From positions 1 through 64,000 of the forward strand of contig VGMF01000001.1 of assembly GCA_016866475.1 (NCBI GenBank): DNA of 64,000 bases, in the 5' to 3' direction. This stretch comes from Chlamydiota bacterium (GTDB taxonomy: Bacteria; Chlamydiota; Chlamydiia; Chlamydiales; RGXB01). How positions within the stretch are numbered: position 1 is the first letter of the stretch; every line of letters starts with the position of its first letter. Of this stretch, positions 1 to 8,984 are shown in pieces. Below the pieces are notes generated by a model. The model saw nothing but the letters and a program-made list of their open reading frames with translations, was not told the DNA's origin and made no database searches. The translations under genes and the position numbers were made by a program.

Positions 1-2
1 AG

Positions 3-164
3 GATAACGATTTTAGTGATATGAAAAACCTCCTTGAACCTCTTTTAGAGTTTATGCTCCAAAAGATCAAAGCGGAGGTTGCCTTGGTATTCAATGGGCC
101 CGATAAAGAGGTGCGCCTAGGAAAAAACTCTCCTAAAACAAGAATATCTACTTATTACCCATAA
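3..164 (+). CDS. C-terminal fragment of a hypothetical protein, cut by window edge; its end runs into the 31-bp repeat
   Basis: Open frame 3 from window start: DNDFSDMKNLLEPLLEFMLQKIKAEVALVFNGPDKEV...; the last codons lie in a repeat shared with 2477-2508. Confidence 0.35.
   Translation, partial: DNDFSDMKNLLEPLLEFMLQKIKAEVALVFNGPDKEVRLGKNSPKTRISTYYP
108..138 (+). repeat. ~31-bp dispersed repeat, copy 1
   Basis: gaggtgcgcctaggaaaaaactctcctaaaa; near-identical to 2477-2508. Confidence 0.7.
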
Positions 165-372
165 ATGCTTAAATAAAGGACTTGGTTCAAAAGCCGTCAA
201 GGCTTTTATCGACCATGCTCGCTCTTATGAATGGGGTAACCATCTTTTTGCTGTGGTGAAAGAGGATAATGCCCCATCGATTCGGCTACTGGAAAAGAAT
301 GGCTTTTCATACGTTGGGAATTACAATCATAACGAAACAAAAGAAAATACCCGCTTATATTTAATTAAGTAA
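121..372 (+). pseudogene. GNAT acetyltransferase C-terminal remnant
   Basis: Reading frame without a start gives NKGLGSKAVKAFIDHARSYEWGNHLFAVVKEDNAPSIRLLEKNGFSYVGNY, typical GNAT motif A/B (GLGSKA; N-x-x-SIRLLEKNGF). Confidence 0.65.
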
Positions 373-618
373 CTTAAAATCAATGTCATAAGTAAATCGT
401 GACTCAAGCATTTAAATCTGTTTAAATTGGGATTTTTTCTCGCAAGACAAAAAATCTATAAGAGCCTATTTTTTAGAGCATTGGGATGCCAATTAAATTT
501 TACCTTATTCACTATCAATTAGATGCATTTTTTGCAAGCAATCAAAAAAAATGTTATAATAAGAATATAATATAATGATAAATAGATAGGGGAAGTGGTT
601 TCCTCTTAGGGGGGAAAA

Positions 619-1887
619 ATGCCAGTAAACGATAATAGCCAAAAAAATACCGATCAACCTGTTACAATTCCATCTGTTCCCAAGACCGGTCGCACTTTTG
701 AGTTTTTACGCCCTCTTTTTGGTTCTATTGTGACACCGATGTCCTCTCAAGGGGAAACCGTCGCCATAGCCTCTTTAAGCCAAAAATTAGTCACGCAGGA
801 GGCTCCACTTCAAGCGGAAGCAGGAGTCTACACTACCGCTTCCATCGGCGGATTGTACGGTATTATTGGGACTGCTTTTCACTCAATGAATTGCCATAGA
901 GCTAGAAAAAATAAAGATGCACAAGGGGTTAGAGAATTTTCAGCTCAGCTAGGCCGTTTTGTCGCAAGAGTCGCCTCTGTAGCTACAAGCATCGCCTCGA
1001 CAATTCTAACTAGAAGTGGGGAAGTTCTTTCTAGATGCTCATCTATTCTAGGCACTGTTTCTTTTATGTCTGGGACAGTGGCGTTTGGTGTTAGACTGTA
1101 CGATATGCACAAACTCAAGAGGCTCGATGGGAATATCGACAAGATACATGAGGAATTTTTTAAGGACACTAATGATGAGATCAAGGACGGGCAAATTGAT
1201 AGATTAGGGCGTGCCCTAGGGGATCGCGATCTAGCGGTTAGAATTTATGAACGAAAAGAAATTGAATCATTGGAAATACAACAAAAAATTGTATCAAACT
1301 TTATAGATTGTGCTCTCGGGGTGGTCGCATTTCTTTTTTCGGCTGCAATCAACATAGTTCAACTGGTGATACCTATAATCAAACCATTAGGAATCGGACT
1401 TTCTCTGGCTGCAAACGCTGTCTCGTTATTCTTAATGGACGGTAAACTTATTGTTAAACAGCTTAGTAACCCAAAACAGATGTCCACCGCGCTCAAAGTC
1501 GCTTACATAGCGCAGATTATTTTGGCTGTTGCCTCAACTGTTGCTTCAACGGTTTTTACCTTTGGTGCAATACCCATAGCGATAGGCGCCGCTGCGGTTG
1601 TTGCCGCAACAGTTCCCCATATTCTGGGTTGGTTGGAAAGAAAGAAAAAAGCCGCTTGCCAGGAAAAAGCTCAGCTACCTTTAGTTAAGGCTGAACCTAA
1701 GGAAGAGCAACCTTTTAAGGAAGAGCCTTCTTCATACGAAGAAGAGGCTAGATCAATAATAAACTCTCCTCCAGATGAGATTGCTAGAGGGAAAGAAGAA
1801 AAGCTTATCCATGCTGAGGCTAGATCAATAATAGACTCTATTCTAGATAAGATTGAAGCAAATCATGAAGAGCTTTGTTTTGCTTAA
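619..1887 (+). CDS. Inc-like multi-hydrophobic-segment membrane protein (candidate effector)
   Basis: 422-aa ORF with long hydrophobic stretches (FIDCALGVVAFLFSAAINIVQLVIPII..., IILAVASTVASTVFTFGAIPIAIGAAAVVAATV) and a charged, repeated C-terminus. Confidence 0.7.
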   Translation: MPVNDNSQKNTDQPVTIPSVPKTGRTFEFLRPLFGSIVTPMSSQGETVAIASLSQKLVTQEAPLQAEAGVYTTASIGGLYGIIGTAFHSMNCHRARKNKDAQGVREFSAQLGRFVARVASVATSIASTILTRSGEVLSRCSSILGTVSFMSGTVAFGVRLYDMHKLKRLDGNIDKIHEEFFKDTNDEIKDGQIDRLGRALGDRDLAVRIYERKEIESLEIQQKIVSNFIDCALGVVAFLFSAAINIVQLVIPIIKPLGIGLSLAANAVSLFLMDGKLIVKQLSNPKQMSTALKVAYIAQIILAVASTVASTVFTFGAIPIAIGAAAVVAATVPHILGWLERKKKAACQEKAQLPLVKAEPKEEQPFKEEPSSYEEEARSIINSPPDEIARGKEEKLIHAEARSIIDSILDKIEANHEELCFA

Positions 1888-1974
1888 GCCCGATCTTAGA
1901 ATGCATTTTTAATTCTCGAAACAGCGTTAAACTTTTTTAGCGCGATGCGGCCCTTTATCGTATCCTTTTTGTAA

Positions 1975-2361
1975 TTAAAGCAGTCTTGGGACAAGTTGTT
2001 CTAAAGTAGCCAAAATACCCATTTTTTGGAGCGCTTTAGCAATTATTTCCGGTTTCCATCTGTTTGCTTCTTCATCAAAGTGTTCTTGATACAAAATTTC
2101 GTCTTTTATCGATTCCACTCCGCTTTTGATATTTGTATCTTTAAAACTTTGCTCCTTAGATTCTAAAAGCAAATCCAATTGATCCTTAAATTCACAAGCT
2201 TTTTCATCGGCAGTTAAGATGGGGGTTGCCATCTGAAATTTTTCTTGAGCTGTACGTTCTTGGGATGGTTTTTTGCGAATTCGGTCTATTGTTTCAAATG
2301 CAGCTATTTTTTGTGTCTTAGTCTTCCCCCATAACTCATTGACATCCTTGTCCAGTCCCAT
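1975..2361 (-). CDS. hypothetical protein, apparently 5'-truncated
   Basis: 128-aa ORF; the frame stays open upstream of the ATG to the 31-bp repeat (VNLVKTIQDNLKPSSPKEELFTQYLRENFSPKLTEDQVMGLDKD...). Confidence 0.45.
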   Translation of the reverse strand: MGLDKDVNELWGKTKTQKIAAFETIDRIRKKPSQERTAQEKFQMATPILTADEKACEFKDQLDLLLESKEQSFKDTNIKSGVESIKDEILYQEHFDEEANRWKPEIIAKALQKMGILATLEQLVPRLL

Positions 2362-2476
2362 AACCTGATCTTCAGTTAGTTTTGGTGAAAAATTCTCTCT
2401 TAGGTATTGGGTAAAAAGTTCTTCTTTTGGAGAACTTGGCTTTAAGTTGTCTTGGATGGTTTTTACAAGATTTACG

Positions 2477-2508
2477 GAGGTGTGCCTAGGAAAAAAACCC
2501 TCCTAAAA
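2477..2508 (+). repeat. ~31-bp dispersed repeat, copy 2
   Basis: gaggtgtgcctaggaaaaaaaccctcctaaaa. Confidence 0.7.
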
Positions 2509-2615
2509 TCGAGGCTTTCAAAGAGGATTTTTTGGCAGCGGGTAGAATCGATTTTGTGGGCGAGGCCTTTGTACTCGACTTTTAAAACTTCCCTTCTAAT
2601 CCTCATCACCTATAA

Positions 2616-2966
2616 TTGCAGAATTTGATGATTTGGCTTATTCCCATTTTACATGGTCTTGGGCATTTAACTTCTCCTATCGGAAAAGCACTTGTAGCAT
2701 TTAGGTTCCTAGAATTTTTAGCCTGGGGCAGTGTTCTCTACATCGACGACCTAATCACAGACTGTGGAGCGCGAAGAAACGGAAATCGAGGTAAACTATT
2801 AAAGTGGGTAATCGAGCAGGGGAAACAAGCCAAGTTCGACCAAATCCATTTGGATAGCGGCTTCCAAGGAGAAAAGAGGATCTTAAAACAGCGCGGCCTA
2901 TTATCTGAGAGCGTTACTTTACCCATGATGAGTATACCACATATTTGTCTTAAAAACAGGAGATAG
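2616..2966 (+). pseudogene. degraded GNAT acetyltransferase
   Basis: LYIDDLITDCGARRNGNRGKLLKWVIEQGKQAKFDQIHLDSGFQ matches the GNAT pattern 'LYIDDLVTDxxxRxxGxGxxLLxWxxxxAKxxGCxxxHLDSG', but both ends lack the fold. Confidence 0.55.
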
Positions 2967-2973
2967 CAGAACA

Positions 2974-3630
2974 ATGAGCACTTGCAAAGGACTCAACAGG
3001 TTGGAAAAAATCTTTTACATCAACCTAAGTCATCGAGCCGATCGGAATGCTTTGATTCTTTCTCAGCTTAAAAAGCTAGGCGTAAAAGAGGAAAAAATCG
3101 AGAGAATCGAGGGAGAGCATGATGTGCTTAACGGGCATAGAGGCTGTGCTTTAAGCCATATCAAAGCTTTAAAACTTGCCCAAGAAAGAGGTCTGAAAGA
3201 GGTTCTGATTTTGGAAGATGATGCCTTTTTTCTTGCCAATAATGATGAGATTGAAACCCACCTGAGTTACTTTTACGACAGAATCAAAACGTACGACATT
3301 TTTTTTCTTGGCGGGCGCATAAAAAAAAGTGACCCCTCCTCTTTTGCGGGTATATCACGCGTCAAAAGCTCTAGACGGGCTCATGCCTACTTGGTAAATT
3401 CCCATTACATCCCAAAACTTTTAGCCTGTTTTGAAAGTTGCTACCAAAAGCTTCTTTCCATCCCTTTTGCAAAAAATGCCCCAGATGAGACCATCATAGA
3501 TATTGCCTGGGATAGCCTTTTGCAAAATGACCTCGCTTTTTTCACAAAAATCCTAGTCTTTCAGCGCGGTGGCTACAGCGATATTCAGCATGTGCGGCAC
3601 GACGATATCGATGACTTGATTAAGGAATAA
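2974..3630 (+). CDS. glycosyltransferase family 25 (LPS biosynthesis-type)
   Basis: FYINLSHRADRNALILSQLKKLGV...GCALSHIKALKLAQERGLKEVLILEDDAFF: GT25 signature. Confidence 0.85.
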   Translation: MSTCKGLNRLEKIFYINLSHRADRNALILSQLKKLGVKEEKIERIEGEHDVLNGHRGCALSHIKALKLAQERGLKEVLILEDDAFFLANNDEIETHLSYFYDRIKTYDIFFLGGRIKKSDPSSFAGISRVKSSRRAHAYLVNSHYIPKLLACFESCYQKLLSIPFAKNAPDETIIDIAWDSLLQNDLAFFTKILVFQRGGYSDIQHVRHDDIDDLIKE

Positions 3631-3659
3631 ATACTGGTGAAGGTCATGAGCTAGTCACC

Positions 3660-4196
3660 TTGGACTCCCCAGACGAATTACAAGGTATTTGGAAAAATTC
3701 TTCCAATTCGAGCGAACGTTCTATCTCTTTTGTAAAGTCGACAATCGAATTTGAAGGGGAGAATGCATCTTTTATGCATGCATTCTGCGGTTGGAAAGCA
3801 TCCGTTCAAGAAGGATTGAGTCTATTAAAAGCGGGAATCGGCCCTCCATTAACTGATGTTATGGTAACTTTAGAGGGTTGTAGGACCCTTAAGGACGAGT
3901 TTTTTGGAAGAGAGATTACGGCGCAATTGGTAATGGAAAATTTGAATATATGCCAACCTCAACAATTTGTAGAAACCTATACACAAATGGTGGAGTGGTT
4001 GAAGGCTTGGATAAATAAAGCAAGTATAGACCAACTAGAAAAATTTTTACATTGTGTAACCGGATATAAATCTTTGAATATGGGGAAAATCCTTATTGAA
4101 CAAAACTATCGTCCTGGGGAGTTGGCTCAGGCTTTAGAAATACATACATGCTCAAATTCGTTAGCACTTCCGCGGGTAGATAATATGGACCAATAA
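3660..4196 (+). CDS. HECT E3 ubiquitin-ligase C-lobe-like protein (possible fragment)
   Basis: WLKAWINKASIDQLEKFLHCVTGYKSL...LEIHTCSNSLALP resembles HECT 'W..I....... kFLQFVTGtsrlP...LPtaHTCFNqLdLP'; TTG start. Confidence 0.45.
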   Translation: MDSPDELQGIWKNSSNSSERSISFVKSTIEFEGENASFMHAFCGWKASVQEGLSLLKAGIGPPLTDVMVTLEGCRTLKDEFFGREITAQLVMENLNICQPQQFVETYTQMVEWLKAWINKASIDQLEKFLHCVTGYKSLNMGKILIEQNYRPGELAQALEIHTCSNSLALPRVDNMDQ

Positions 4197-4350
4197 AGGT
4201 TTAATCAAGCCTTGGAAGCAAGCTTAGAACAAAAAAGTTATAATGTAGGTTAGTAAATACCTCTTTAAAAAAAGATTTTAATTGATAGCGATGTTCTGCA
4301 GAAGAGGTACCTCATACCATAGATTATCGAGGTACTTCTTATGAAAAAAA

Positions 4351-5151
4351 TTGGTTTGTAACCCAGGAAAGACGCAACGGCTGCTTAACGCAGTCCTGCA
4401 AGGACGGCTTGAAGGTGTCCAAATCGACGATCTTGCGCCTGTTCTGACTCCGGATCAAGCCTTTGGGCTTTTCTTTGCGGATGAACGAAGACATAGCATT
4501 AAGGATAAACAACAACTTGTAAGAGAGGCAAATCGCTTGCCTCCTCCTTTAGAGCCCGATGGAAGCAATACCGTTGTTTTTGAGGTGATTCGCATGCCCG
4601 ACAGCTCCGGTTTTGGGGACTACACCGAATCGGGAATCGTCATTCCTGCTATGTATAGGGGAGAGAGAGTTCTTTTTACCTCACAGATGTATCTAGATTG
4701 CGAGCCACCTATAAGCGGAGGTCGAGAGATTTGGGGCTTTCCAAAGAAGTTAGGGTATCCCACTCTTCATGTAGAAAAGGAGACGCTTGTGGGTAGACTA
4801 AAGTGGGGAGAAGATCTAGTCGCTTTGGCCACTATGGGCTATAAGCACCATGACCTCACCGATCAAGGGAGAAAAACGGAAGAAATTTTGAAAATGATGG
4901 GAAAAACCCAAGTGAATTACAAATAGATACCGGATGCAAACGGAAAAGCTAAAATTGAGCAACTTGTTGCGTATAACTTGCAAGATATCCATGTAAAAGG
5001 GGCTTGGATGGGACCTGCTAGATTGCATTTGGTCCCACATGTACAAGCTCCATTAGCAGATATGCCCGTTAGACAAATCGACAAGGCTATGCATGTCCTT
5101 GTCGATTGTACTCTACCCTATGGGCGAGTGCTGCATGATTATAAAGCATAA
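4351..5151 (+). pseudogene. acetoacetate decarboxylase (adc) copy 1, disrupted
   Basis: PPLEPDGSNTVVFEVIRMPDSSGFGDYTESGIVIPAMYRG...CEPPISGGREIWGFPKKLGYP; in-frame TAG at 4924-4926 where copy 2 has TGG, frame continues IPDANGKAKIEQLVAYNLQDIHVKGAWMGPARLHLVPH...; N-terminus unrelated to copy 2. Confidence 0.85.
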
Positions 5152-5161
5152 ATCGACGAAA

Positions 5162-5557
5162 CTAGCGAGGAGGATACTCCACGCACTTACCCAAATCATT
5201 TAAGAATTCAAACAAACCTGTAGTGTTATGGGGGTCAGCGTGAAGTTTAGTCTCCCAATTGTGCAAAATTTGAAGCGCACCTTGGTAACAAGTCTTGAAG
5301 GGATTGAAAGGATAGGGGTCTGGAAGGGGTTTAGGATTAGGATTTTTGGCGGCTATGCTTTCTAAAGTCTTGTGGTGAACCTCGATAAAATGACCTAGTT
5401 GTATGGCCCCCTCCTTTGTGGGATTCTGTTCGAAGGCGTTTAGCTTGTCTATAAATTCTTTCTGAATTTTTTTCTCTTTTGGAGTCAGTTCCCCCGGATA
5501 GGGGCCAAACTGTGAGTTTGATGTGGTGTTAGTGTGAATTTCCATAGAAAAAAACAT
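5162..5557 (-). CDS. small hypothetical protein, tandem paralogue of 5561-5917
   Basis: ELTPKEKKIQKEFIDKLNAFEQNP...AAKNPN...YQGALQILHNWETK aligns with the neighbouring ORF. Confidence 0.65.
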   Translation of the reverse strand: MFFSMEIHTNTTSNSQFGPYPGELTPKEKKIQKEFIDKLNAFEQNPTKEGAIQLGHFIEVHHKTLESIAAKNPNPKPLPDPYPFNPFKTCYQGALQILHNWETKLHADPHNTTGLFEFLNDLGKCVEYPPR

Positions 5558-5560
5558 CCT

Positions 5561-5917
5561 TTAAAAGTTGATCCAACCCCTGACATCCCCGAGAAACTCC
5601 TCTGGGATAGAAGGCGGGGTTCCTTTTTTATCTTCAAAAACTTGCAAAGACTCTATTGCTCCTTTATAGGAGCTTTCAAAAGTTGGATGAGTTTTGGGGC
5701 CATGGTGAGGGTTTTTTCCAGCGAGATCTTCTAGCGCTTCATAATGTGATTTATTCTGTAAAAAATGGAGCAATTTATCCCCATTCAATTTATTTGGCGT
5801 ATTTCGAAAATTCGTTAATAAATTGTTGTATTCATCCCGAATTTTTATTTCTTGTTTTGTCAAAGAATTTTGGTTGTCGTAGTGGGAATTTCCACCCGAT
5901 ACTGCATCGATGCGCAT
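5561..5917 (-). CDS. small hypothetical protein, tandem paralogue of 5162-5557
   Basis: SLTKQEIKIRDEYNNLLTNFRNTP...AGKNPH...YKGAIESLQVFEDKK. Confidence 0.65.
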   Translation of the reverse strand: MRIDAVSGGNSHYDNQNSLTKQEIKIRDEYNNLLTNFRNTPNKLNGDKLLHFLQNKSHYEALEDLAGKNPHHGPKTHPTFESSYKGAIESLQVFEDKKGTPPSIPEEFLGDVRGWINF

Positions 5918-6055
5918 TTATTTAGTTCCTTTATTTTTACACATAAACTTTTCTGCAATAAAAATAAAATTATTTATTAAAAATAGTGGAATCAGCCTAA
6001 AATATTTAAAATTCTCTACCTAACCCTATGATATTGAGGGGGATAGGTAAATCTT

Positions 6056-6301
6056 GTGGACAGTCTAGGTTCTCAATCTACCTATCCCGTTGATTTAGAA
6101 AGAGGCCCGTATTCTAAAAAAATTACAAAAATAAGCTTCAGTGAAAATCCCCATTTTCTAAATTCGATTTTGTACAGGATCTCTAAAGAGAATGGCGTTC
6201 TTATCAGAATGCCGAGCGAAAGATTCTTTAAAAGAGATCTTTTATCTACGATAGATAATACTTCTATTCACAGATTTTCGACCTTGCAAGAGAAAAATTG
6301 A
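6056..6301 (+). pseudogene. remnant of a paralogue of the ankyrin protein C-terminal domain
   Basis: SKENGVLIRMPSERFFKRDLLSTIDNTS resembles YKESDITIEIPSGIFRRDLLSMIGKSS in the 6461-8248 protein. Confidence 0.45.
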
Positions 6302-6460
6302 GCATCGTCATGATTTCATTACGATAAGCTTTGGTTGATTTAGACTACATTGACTCACTAAATATCAGTTGTTTACGTTAACCTTTGTCCCTCCCTTTTT
6401 ATCATTGAATTTTTATAAAAATTATTATATAATTAATAAAGGAATAGAGGGGAATTTTGT

Positions 6461-8248
6461 ATGTCTATAGGGCCAGGGGGGCACGTTGGATTTTCAGCTT
6501 TAGGGGGAAGGGAAAAACCAACTCAATTTGGATCAAACCAAAGCGAACAAAAAATTCAATGGGTCGTGTTGGCAGCCTTAGGGAATCTTGAAGATATCAA
6601 TAATCACCTTGGAAAAGGGACTCCGATTAGCCCTCAAGAAAGGTCTTTGGCCATAAAAGCCGCCGCTAGGAATGGTTTTGAACAGGTAATGGACAGGTTT
6701 TTGGCGGGTTTTGAAATGCCTGAAAAGGAAAGGATAAAAGCCATCAAAATAGCAGCGGAGCACGGGCAAGTGGGTGCTATCGACAGGCTACTAAGTGCGT
6801 TTAAAATGCCTGAAAAGGAAAGGATAGAAGCCATCAAAATAGCAGCGGAGCACGGGCAAGAGGGTGCTGTTAATAGGCTTCTAACGGGTTTTGAATTGCC
6901 TGGGCGGGATTGTGTCTCGGCGGTAAAATTAGCTGCAGAAAATGGGAACATTATAGTGATAGAGAGATTGCTTCAGGAAACACCAATAAACCCAGACGAT
7001 CTCTCTAACCCTATAAATTATGCTTTTCTCCACGCAACTCAAAAAGGGCACAATGCTGTTGTGGAGTGGCTTCTTGAGAAGTGCCCAAATATCGACCCTT
7101 GTATTCGGGGCAGGCTAGTAACTGTAGCAGCTGAAAAAGGGCTGAGCTCGCTGATTGAAAGGCTTTTGCAAAATGGGGGATTGACCAGCCGGGCTGCACG
7201 TGGTGGGGGAGTGATCAGCCGGGCTGCACGTGGTGAAGCTTTGAGACATGCAGCGATATACGGACATCTACAGGTAATTCAAAGGCTTCTACAGGATGAG
7301 GATCAAGTTCTCCCTCAATTTCGCGGTCAAGCAATAGTAGCAGCGGCAGCAAATGGTCATCTACAGGTAATTCAAAGGCTTCTACAGGATGAGGATCAAG
7401 TTCTCCCTCAATTTCGCGGTGAAGCAATAGTAGCAGCGGCAGCAAATGGTCATTGCGAAGTTGTACCATGTCTTATGCGAGATTCTAGTGGCGATATCAT
7501 AGACATTGAAGAAGAGTATCTTTTCAAAGCTTTAGATGCTCACAAAAATGCAAAACCGGAACAGATCTCTTACAACATAGGGAGGCTTGGAACGGTATTT
7601 TTAGAGAATTCCAGAGCTCTTTCGCAAGATTTTATTTTGTATCTATATCATCTCATGGATCAAAAAGACGGGGTACTAAGAATACCTATCATAACACATC
7701 TTGTCAGTTATCCTCTAGATTACTTGAGGAGCTACTGCGAAAGAGGTTTTCCTGAAGTAAGGATTGTGGACCCAAATGCAAACTTACCGAATAATTCTAA
7801 CCAGATGCTTTTTAACATACTTTTTTTTAGCCTAGAAGCTCATAAACTTCTAACTGCAGGTGAGGATCCACAGTTTCATCGCGAACAATTACCTGTTGCG
7901 AAAACTAAACAACAAGAAGAGGCATTATTTCTTTTTGGTCAACTTTTAACCTATTTACACAAGATCTATAAAGAGAGTGATATTACTATTGAAATTCCTA
8001 GCGGAATTTTCCGTAGAGATCTTTTATCTATGATAGGTAAGAGTTCTGAAAATATGCTTGAATCAACAGATTGTAGCATAGAGATTAAACGAATATGGAA
8101 AAGTCCACAAAAAACTGAAGAGCAACAATCTTGGAAACAATTTGTTATCGCGGCTATTCAATGTATAGATCGAGGCATCGGTCCGGAGCTGAGACAAGCA
8201 CTAGTTGAGGATTGTGCATCGTGTGGTGCAAGGTTTTTTGAAGAATAA
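6461..8248 (+). CDS. ankyrin-repeat protein (candidate effector)
   Basis: 595 aa with repeated AIKIAAEHGQ.GAIDRLL / AIVAAAANGHLQVIQRLLQ ankyrin-type units. Confidence 0.85.
   Translation: MSIGPGGHVGFSALGGREKPTQFGSNQSEQKIQWVVLAALGNLEDINNHLGKGTPISPQERSLAIKAAARNGFEQVMDRFLAGFEMPEKERIKAIKIAAEHGQVGAIDRLLSAFKMPEKERIEAIKIAAEHGQEGAVNRLLTGFELPGRDCVSAVKLAAENGNIIVIERLLQETPINPDDLSNPINYAFLHATQKGHNAVVEWLLEKCPNIDPCIRGRLVTVAAEKGLSSLIERLLQNGGLTSRAARGGGVISRAARGEALRHAAIYGHLQVIQRLLQDEDQVLPQFRGQAIVAAAANGHLQVIQRLLQDEDQVLPQFRGEAIVAAAANGHCEVVPCLMRDSSGDIIDIEEEYLFKALDAHKNAKPEQISYNIGRLGTVFLENSRALSQDFILYLYHLMDQKDGVLRIPIITHLVSYPLDYLRSYCERGFPEVRIVDPNANLPNNSNQMLFNILFFSLEAHKLLTAGEDPQFHREQLPVAKTKQQEEALFLFGQLLTYLHKIYKESDITIEIPSGIFRRDLLSMIGKSSENMLESTDCSIEIKRIWKSPQKTEEQQSWKQFVIAAIQCIDRGIGPELRQALVEDCASCGARFFEE
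6716..6895 (+). repeat. 90-bp (30-aa) tandem repeat inside ankyrin gene
   Basis: atgcctgaaaaggaaaggataRaagccatcaaaatagcagcggagcacgggcaag starting at 6716 and 6806. Confidence 0.85.
7265..7456 (+). repeat. 93-bp (31-aa) near-identical tandem repeat inside ankyrin gene
   Basis: catctacaggtaattcaaaggcttctacaggatgaggatcaagttctccctcaatttcgcggt.aagcaatagtagcagcggcagcaaatggt at 7265 and 7358. Confidence 0.9.
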
Positions 8249-8454
8249 CGGTTAAAAATTCCAAAGTTTGCTTCATAAGGCCCATTATCGGACGTTGCGA
8301 ACCAAAAAAAGCGTGGTATTTTTGATTTAAAGAGTGCAATCACACCACTAAACCCTCTATCGTCGAATCTAGGGCCTTTAAAAGCATTTTAACTTTCAAA
8401 AGCCCTTTTTTACCCTTTTTTAAGGTGTATCAATATTTCTAAAGAAATTTAAGC

Positions 8455-8766
8455 CTATGGAGTAGGTGTGGGCCCTAAGGGTGCACAAAGGTTAGCGCAA
8501 CAGCAAGCTGTGCAACCGCCACCTCCACCTGTGAATATAGCTACCAGTGCAGAACCGCCTAAACAGGCCGCTACACATGCGGCATACGCACCCGGTCCCG
8601 CTTCTGCTTGAGGCAAAAGCGACAACGAGGCAAGTGCTATTACAGGCAGCGCTATTGATTTCAACCTATTATTCAAATTGATTAATCCTCTAGAGGCTCT
8701 ATTCAAACCTTGTGTAATCACTCCAGAATTTGAATAACTATTTTCTACTAAACCTAAAGAAACCAT
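8455..8766 (-). CDS. small secreted/membrane cysteine-glycine-rich protein
   Basis: ...IALPVIALASLSLLPQAEAGPGAYAACVAACLGGSALVAIFTGGGGGCTACCCANLCAPLGPTPTP; hydrophobic segment ending in AEA then Cys-rich core. Confidence 0.65.
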   Translation of the reverse strand: MVSLGLVENSYSNSGVITQGLNRASRGLINLNNRLKSIALPVIALASLSLLPQAEAGPGAYAACVAACLGGSALVAIFTGGGGGCTACCCANLCAPLGPTPTP

Positions 8767-8984
8767 TTTCTCTCCCTTGTTTTATACAAAAGCTAAGCGC
8801 CAAATATTTAAAAATGCGCTATATGCTCAATTAAAATTTTGAAAAGAAATTGTTAAGTAAAAACCTATTGAAATCAATCACAAATTTCTTTACATCCCCT
8901 CCCCTGCTTAAGCAAAAGTAAAAAAAAGGTACTCAAACAAATTTTTTTCTTGAAAAAATTCTAATACACTCCTCTAATAAAAAT

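Noticed and set aside
2616-2966. Transposase remnant
   Set aside because: The readable core (LYIDDLITD...GNRGKLLKWVIEQGKQAKFDQIHLDSG) fits GNAT acetyltransferases better than any transposase.
6634-7469. Antisense ORFs 6634-6951, 7011-7199 and 7215-7469
   Set aside because: They mirror the repetitive ankyrin coding sequence on the opposite strand; repeats create long spurious open frames.
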